From Parapedobacter indicus (GTDB lineage: Bacteria; Bacteroidota; Bacteroidia; Sphingobacteriales; Sphingobacteriaceae): 64,000 nucleotides of DNA. The notes under the pieces were generated by a model. That model was not told where the DNA came from. It made no database searches and saw only the letters and a list, made by a program, of their open reading frames with translations. The stretch is from the NCBI RefSeq assembly GCF_900113765.1, contig NZ_FOQO01000013.1, positions 62,001 to 126,000 on the forward strand, written 5' to 3'. Numbering within the stretch: position 1 is the first letter of the stretch; the number at the start of each line of letters is the position of its first letter. The position numbers were made by a program, and so were the translations under genes. Of the stretch, positions 61,471 through 64,000 are shown piece after piece.

Positions 61471-62973
61471 TTAGTTTCTTGGAATACTCGGATTGAGATC
61501 AATTTCTTTCTGCGGAAGGGGGTAAAATGCGGCCTGCGCTTCCGAAATACCCGATGCGGCGGCACGGGGATCGGTCGCGGTAACCCTTGCCTTGCGCCGC
61601 AGGTCGTGCAGGTGCTTACCCTCAAAGGCAAGCTCAAAAGCCCGCTCGGCAAACACAGCCTCCCGGAATTGCGCGATTCCTAGCCCTTCAGGCAGGCCGT
61701 CAAGACCCGCGCGCTGCCGGATGGCATCCACCCACTGGTACCCTTCGACCGTTGGTCCGACCGACTCGGCAAAGGTGAGGGCAATGTCTGAAAACCGAAT
61801 GAGGAAAGGACGGGTGCTGGATTTGACCCCCACGAAATCGGGATCCACATACTTGCGCGTGAGGTAATAGTCGTTATCCTCCCATGCCGATCCGTCGGCC
61901 TTCGTATAATAACGCTTGGCCATGAGCTGGCTTTTGCGCTTATCGCCATCGGCATAGCTGTTGGCAAACAGGTCGGTGGTCACAAACACCCCCCACCCCA
62001 TGTTGGTCGCCTGGGTGTAGGTTCCGTCGGGATTGGGGAACCATAGGCTACCGCCGTTTTTATACGGGATGAACATCTTGTCGATGGATGAAAAATTACC
62101 CTCGTCAATACCGGATTTGTCCATCGACATCATGAAGATATGTTCCGGTCCTTCGGGCTTCCGCGTATCGTAAATGCTCAGCAGATCGGGCGACAGGCCG
62201 TACTCTGACTGGTCGTAAAGCACCTTGCGGCTCCAATAGGCTGCGCTGTCGTACATGAGCGTGACGTCGCGCTGCATGTCGCGGTACAGGTTCACCTGGC
62301 TCTCCTTGGACGAGGCGATGCTCAGGTAAACCTTGGCCAGCAGGGCCTGTGCGGCAACCTGGTCGGCCCGGCCCACCATGCGCTGCACCGGCAGCCGCTC
62401 GGCAGCGATGCGGAGGTCGGCAATGATGAAGTCATACAGCTCATCCATATTTGCCGCCAGCGGTGCCGCGGTTTGCGATGCCGCGGTGATTGTCTGCGTA
62501 TGCAACGGCACCAACCCGAACGTTTGCGCCAGGTAATAGTAATTCCAGGCACGCAGGAAATGGGCCTCGCCCAGTACACGCGATTTAAAATCGTCGGGCA
62601 AGTTGCTGGCCGCGATGTTGTCGATCACGGCATTGGCCCGGTTGATGGCAATATAGCCGTATTTATAAAAGAGCTCCAGCTGTTCGTTTTCACTGAACAG
62701 TTGGTAATCCCACCGGTTGATCTCCTGGGAGCCGAACCCTTCTTCGCCCTTGACGTCGCAGGTCTCTGTGGCCAGCTCGTGAATGTAGAAAATGGCGCGT
62801 ACGTACTCGTTGTACGAGAAGGTATTGTATGCATAGTACAGGGCCGACTCCGCGTCTTCCACGGTACGGTAAAAATTGTCTTCGGAATAAAACCCGTATG
62901 GTTCTTCCTCCAGGCTGCACCCGCCGAGGCAAAGGCCCAGCGACAGCATTAATATATACAAGTATTTGCTCAT
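61471..62973 (-). CDS. SusD/RagB-family lipoprotein (PUL 3)
   Basis: 500 residues; lipobox CLGGC near residue 19. SusD marks: EEEPYGFYSEDNFYRTVEDA, LGEAHFLRAWNYYYLAQTFGLVP near 140, IRFSDIALTFAESVGPTVEG near 393 and FREAVFAERAFELAFEGKHL near 437. Partner of the SusC gene 13 bases upstream. Confidence 0.95.
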   Translation of the reverse strand: MSKYLYILMLSLGLCLGGCSLEEEPYGFYSEDNFYRTVEDAESALYYAYNTFSYNEYVRAIFYIHELATETCDVKGEEGFGSQEINRWDYQLFSENEQLELFYKYGYIAINRANAVIDNIAASNLPDDFKSRVLGEAHFLRAWNYYYLAQTFGLVPLHTQTITAASQTAAPLAANMDELYDFIIADLRIAAERLPVQRMVGRADQVAAQALLAKVYLSIASSKESQVNLYRDMQRDVTLMYDSAAYWSRKVLYDQSEYGLSPDLLSIYDTRKPEGPEHIFMMSMDKSGIDEGNFSSIDKMFIPYKNGGSLWFPNPDGTYTQATNMGWGVFVTTDLFANSYADGDKRKSQLMAKRYYTKADGSAWEDNDYYLTRKYVDPDFVGVKSSTRPFLIRFSDIALTFAESVGPTVEGYQWVDAIRQRAGLDGLPEGLGIAQFREAVFAERAFELAFEGKHLHDLRRKARVTATDPRAAASGISEAQAAFYPLPQKEIDLNPSIPRN

Positions 62974-62986
62974 GATCGATTGCGTG

Positions 62987-64000
62987 TTAAAGGGTGAAAT
63001 CTATTCCAAACGTGAAGGTCCGCAGTTTCGGGTACCCACCACCGTACCGCCCATTGAGCGGCACCTCAGGGTCATAACCCTCGAAAGAACTGAACGTAAA
63101 CAGGTTTTCCGCATTCACCGAAAGCCGTGCCTGCTGGATCCACGATGCATGCGGGAAGCGCAGGGTGTATCCGAGGTTGACATTCTGGACACGCAGGAAA
63201 CTCCCGTCTTTGACAAACCAGTCTGAAGTATAGTACAGCCTGCCTTGCCGCGCACTGGGATACTGCTGGGTGGGGTTGTCGGGTGTCCACCGCAGCGGTA
63301 CATACATGGCGGAATTATACATACCGCTCCAAAGCACGTCGTTGCCGAATACGCCATTGAGGAATACACTCACGTCAAAATTCTTGTAGCGCGACCGTAG
63401 GTTGAGGCTCGCCAGGAAGTCGGGATTGGGATCACGGATGACGGTGCGGTCGCGCGTGTCGAACACCCCGTCCTGGCTCAGATCCATATACCGGTATTCG
63501 CCCGCCCCGGCTTCTGCACCCTGCAGCCCGGCAGCAGCGCCCTCCGCGGCAGATTGCAGGATGCCGTTTACGCGGTATCCGTAGAATACGTTGACCGGCA
63601 TCCCCACGGCCAGGATATTGGGCGAGGGTTCCCGGAACGGGTCCACCCCGTTGCCGTAGTACTCGTACTGCACGCCCGAAAGGTAGTCGGTATTCAGACC
63701 CGAGGTAATGGCGTCGCCCAGGCTCACTACCTTATTTACGTTGCGCGAAAAGATGAACGTGCCGGAAAAATCCCAATCACGTGTGCGTACGATGTCTGCA
63801 TCGACCGTCAACTCCACACCGCGGTTCGCAATCTCCCCGTCGTTTACCCACATGCGGTCATATCCCGAACTGAGGGCGAGGTACCGCTCCCGCAGCAGAT
63901 CGAACGTATGCTTGTCGTAATAATCAGCGGTAAGCCGCAACCGGTTCCGCAGGAAAGAAACGTCAAGTCCGAGGTTGTATTGCGCAGTGGTTTCCCATTT
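62987..64000 (-). CDS. SusC-family TonB-dependent transporter, C-terminal part (PUL 3)
   Basis: The last 337 residues of a SusC protein; the gene continues past the window edge (the frame is open through 64000). Barrel features: LGLDVSFLRNRLRLTADYYD, VNVFYGYRVNGILQSAAEGA, GEYRYMDLSQDGVFDTRDRT, RNVNLGYTL-type strands and the terminal FTFGIDFTL. Whether it has an STN domain cannot be seen. Confidence 0.93.
   Translation of the reverse strand, partial: KWETTAQYNLGLDVSFLRNRLRLTADYYDKHTFDLLRERYLALSSGYDRMWVNDGEIANRGVELTVDADIVRTRDWDFSGTFIFSRNVNKVVSLGDAITSGLNTDYLSGVQYEYYGNGVDPFREPSPNILAVGMPVNVFYGYRVNGILQSAAEGAAAGLQGAEAGAGEYRYMDLSQDGVFDTRDRTVIRDPNPDFLASLNLRSRYKNFDVSVFLNGVFGNDVLWSGMYNSAMYVPLRWTPDNPTQQYPSARQGRLYYTSDWFVKDGSFLRVQNVNLGYTLRFPHASWIQQARLSVNAENLFTFSSFEGYDPEVPLNGRYGGGYPKLRTFTFGIDFTL

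Overview
The window reads as the chromosome of a Bacteroidota bacterium, most likely a Sphingobacteriaceae member (Pedobacter/Parapedobacter-like; this placement is inference from gene families, not from a marker gene). Direct reasons: three SusC/SusD pairs, a complete Bat (Bacteroides aerotolerance) operon, an ECF-sigma/FecR pair next to an STN-domain SusC, a type IX secretion (T9SS) C-terminal sorting domain with a PorP/SprF protein, Bacteroidota -7 promoter elements of the TAnnTTTG type, and many lipoproteins with a lipobox. I saw no tRNA, rRNA, CRISPR array or intact insertion sequence.

Layout. 1-11.5 kb is a patchy accessory region: a small lipoprotein, a decayed lutA tail, a gene truncated and fused out of frame to the 3' part of a Kelch/winged-helix sensor gene, two DUF4143-type AAA ATPases, a Crp/Fnr-like regulator beside a small unknown protein, a membrane LytTR-like protein, and a tightly overlapping four-gene cassette (251-aa unknown, DUF5675, 74-aa unknown, 58-aa membrane protein) divergent from a small HTH gene. 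A 125-bp direct repeat copies the start of that HTH gene. 11.6-19.8 kb (minus strand) is moxR-DUF58-DUF4381-like-batA-batB-batC-batD-batE, with overlapping ORFs, a promoter and two dyads upstream.

20.0-33.0 kb (minus) is a polysaccharide/glycoside utilisation locus (PUL 1): ECF sigma, FecR anti-sigma, STN-SusC, SusD, DUF4838 lipoprotein, CBM9-like lipoprotein, Tat-type Gfo/Idh oxidoreductase, DUF1080 (3-keto-glycoside hydrolase/lyase family) and a second Gfo/Idh oxidoreductase. The enzyme set points to oxidative (3-keto) glycoside cleavage rather than classical hydrolysis. 33.2-38.0 kb holds an Smr protein and a surface-protein operon: collagen-like protein with a BclB-type C-terminal domain, a large T9SS-exported adhesin-like protein, and PorP/SprF.

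38.4-45.0 kb (plus) is a TetR-controlled RND efflux operon; the pump and the outer-membrane factor are one 1530-residue ORF with a lipoprotein signal peptide in the middle. The same dyad lies before tetR and before the pump genes. 45.1-54.4 kb (minus) is PUL 2: SusC, SusD, a clan GH-A-like glycosidase, a DJ-1/PfpI protein lacking its nucleophilic Cys, a Tat-type metallophosphoesterase and a CE15 glucuronoyl esterase. A divergent beta-propeller/Y_Y_Y/LuxR-HTH regulator (54.6-57.5 kb) separates it from PUL 3 (57.5-64 kb, minus): SusC (cut by the window edge), SusD, a lipoprotein, a glycosidase and a sialate-O-acetylesterase-like esterase. CE15 plus an acetylesterase suggest decorated plant hemicellulose as substrate for PULs 2 and 3 (inference).
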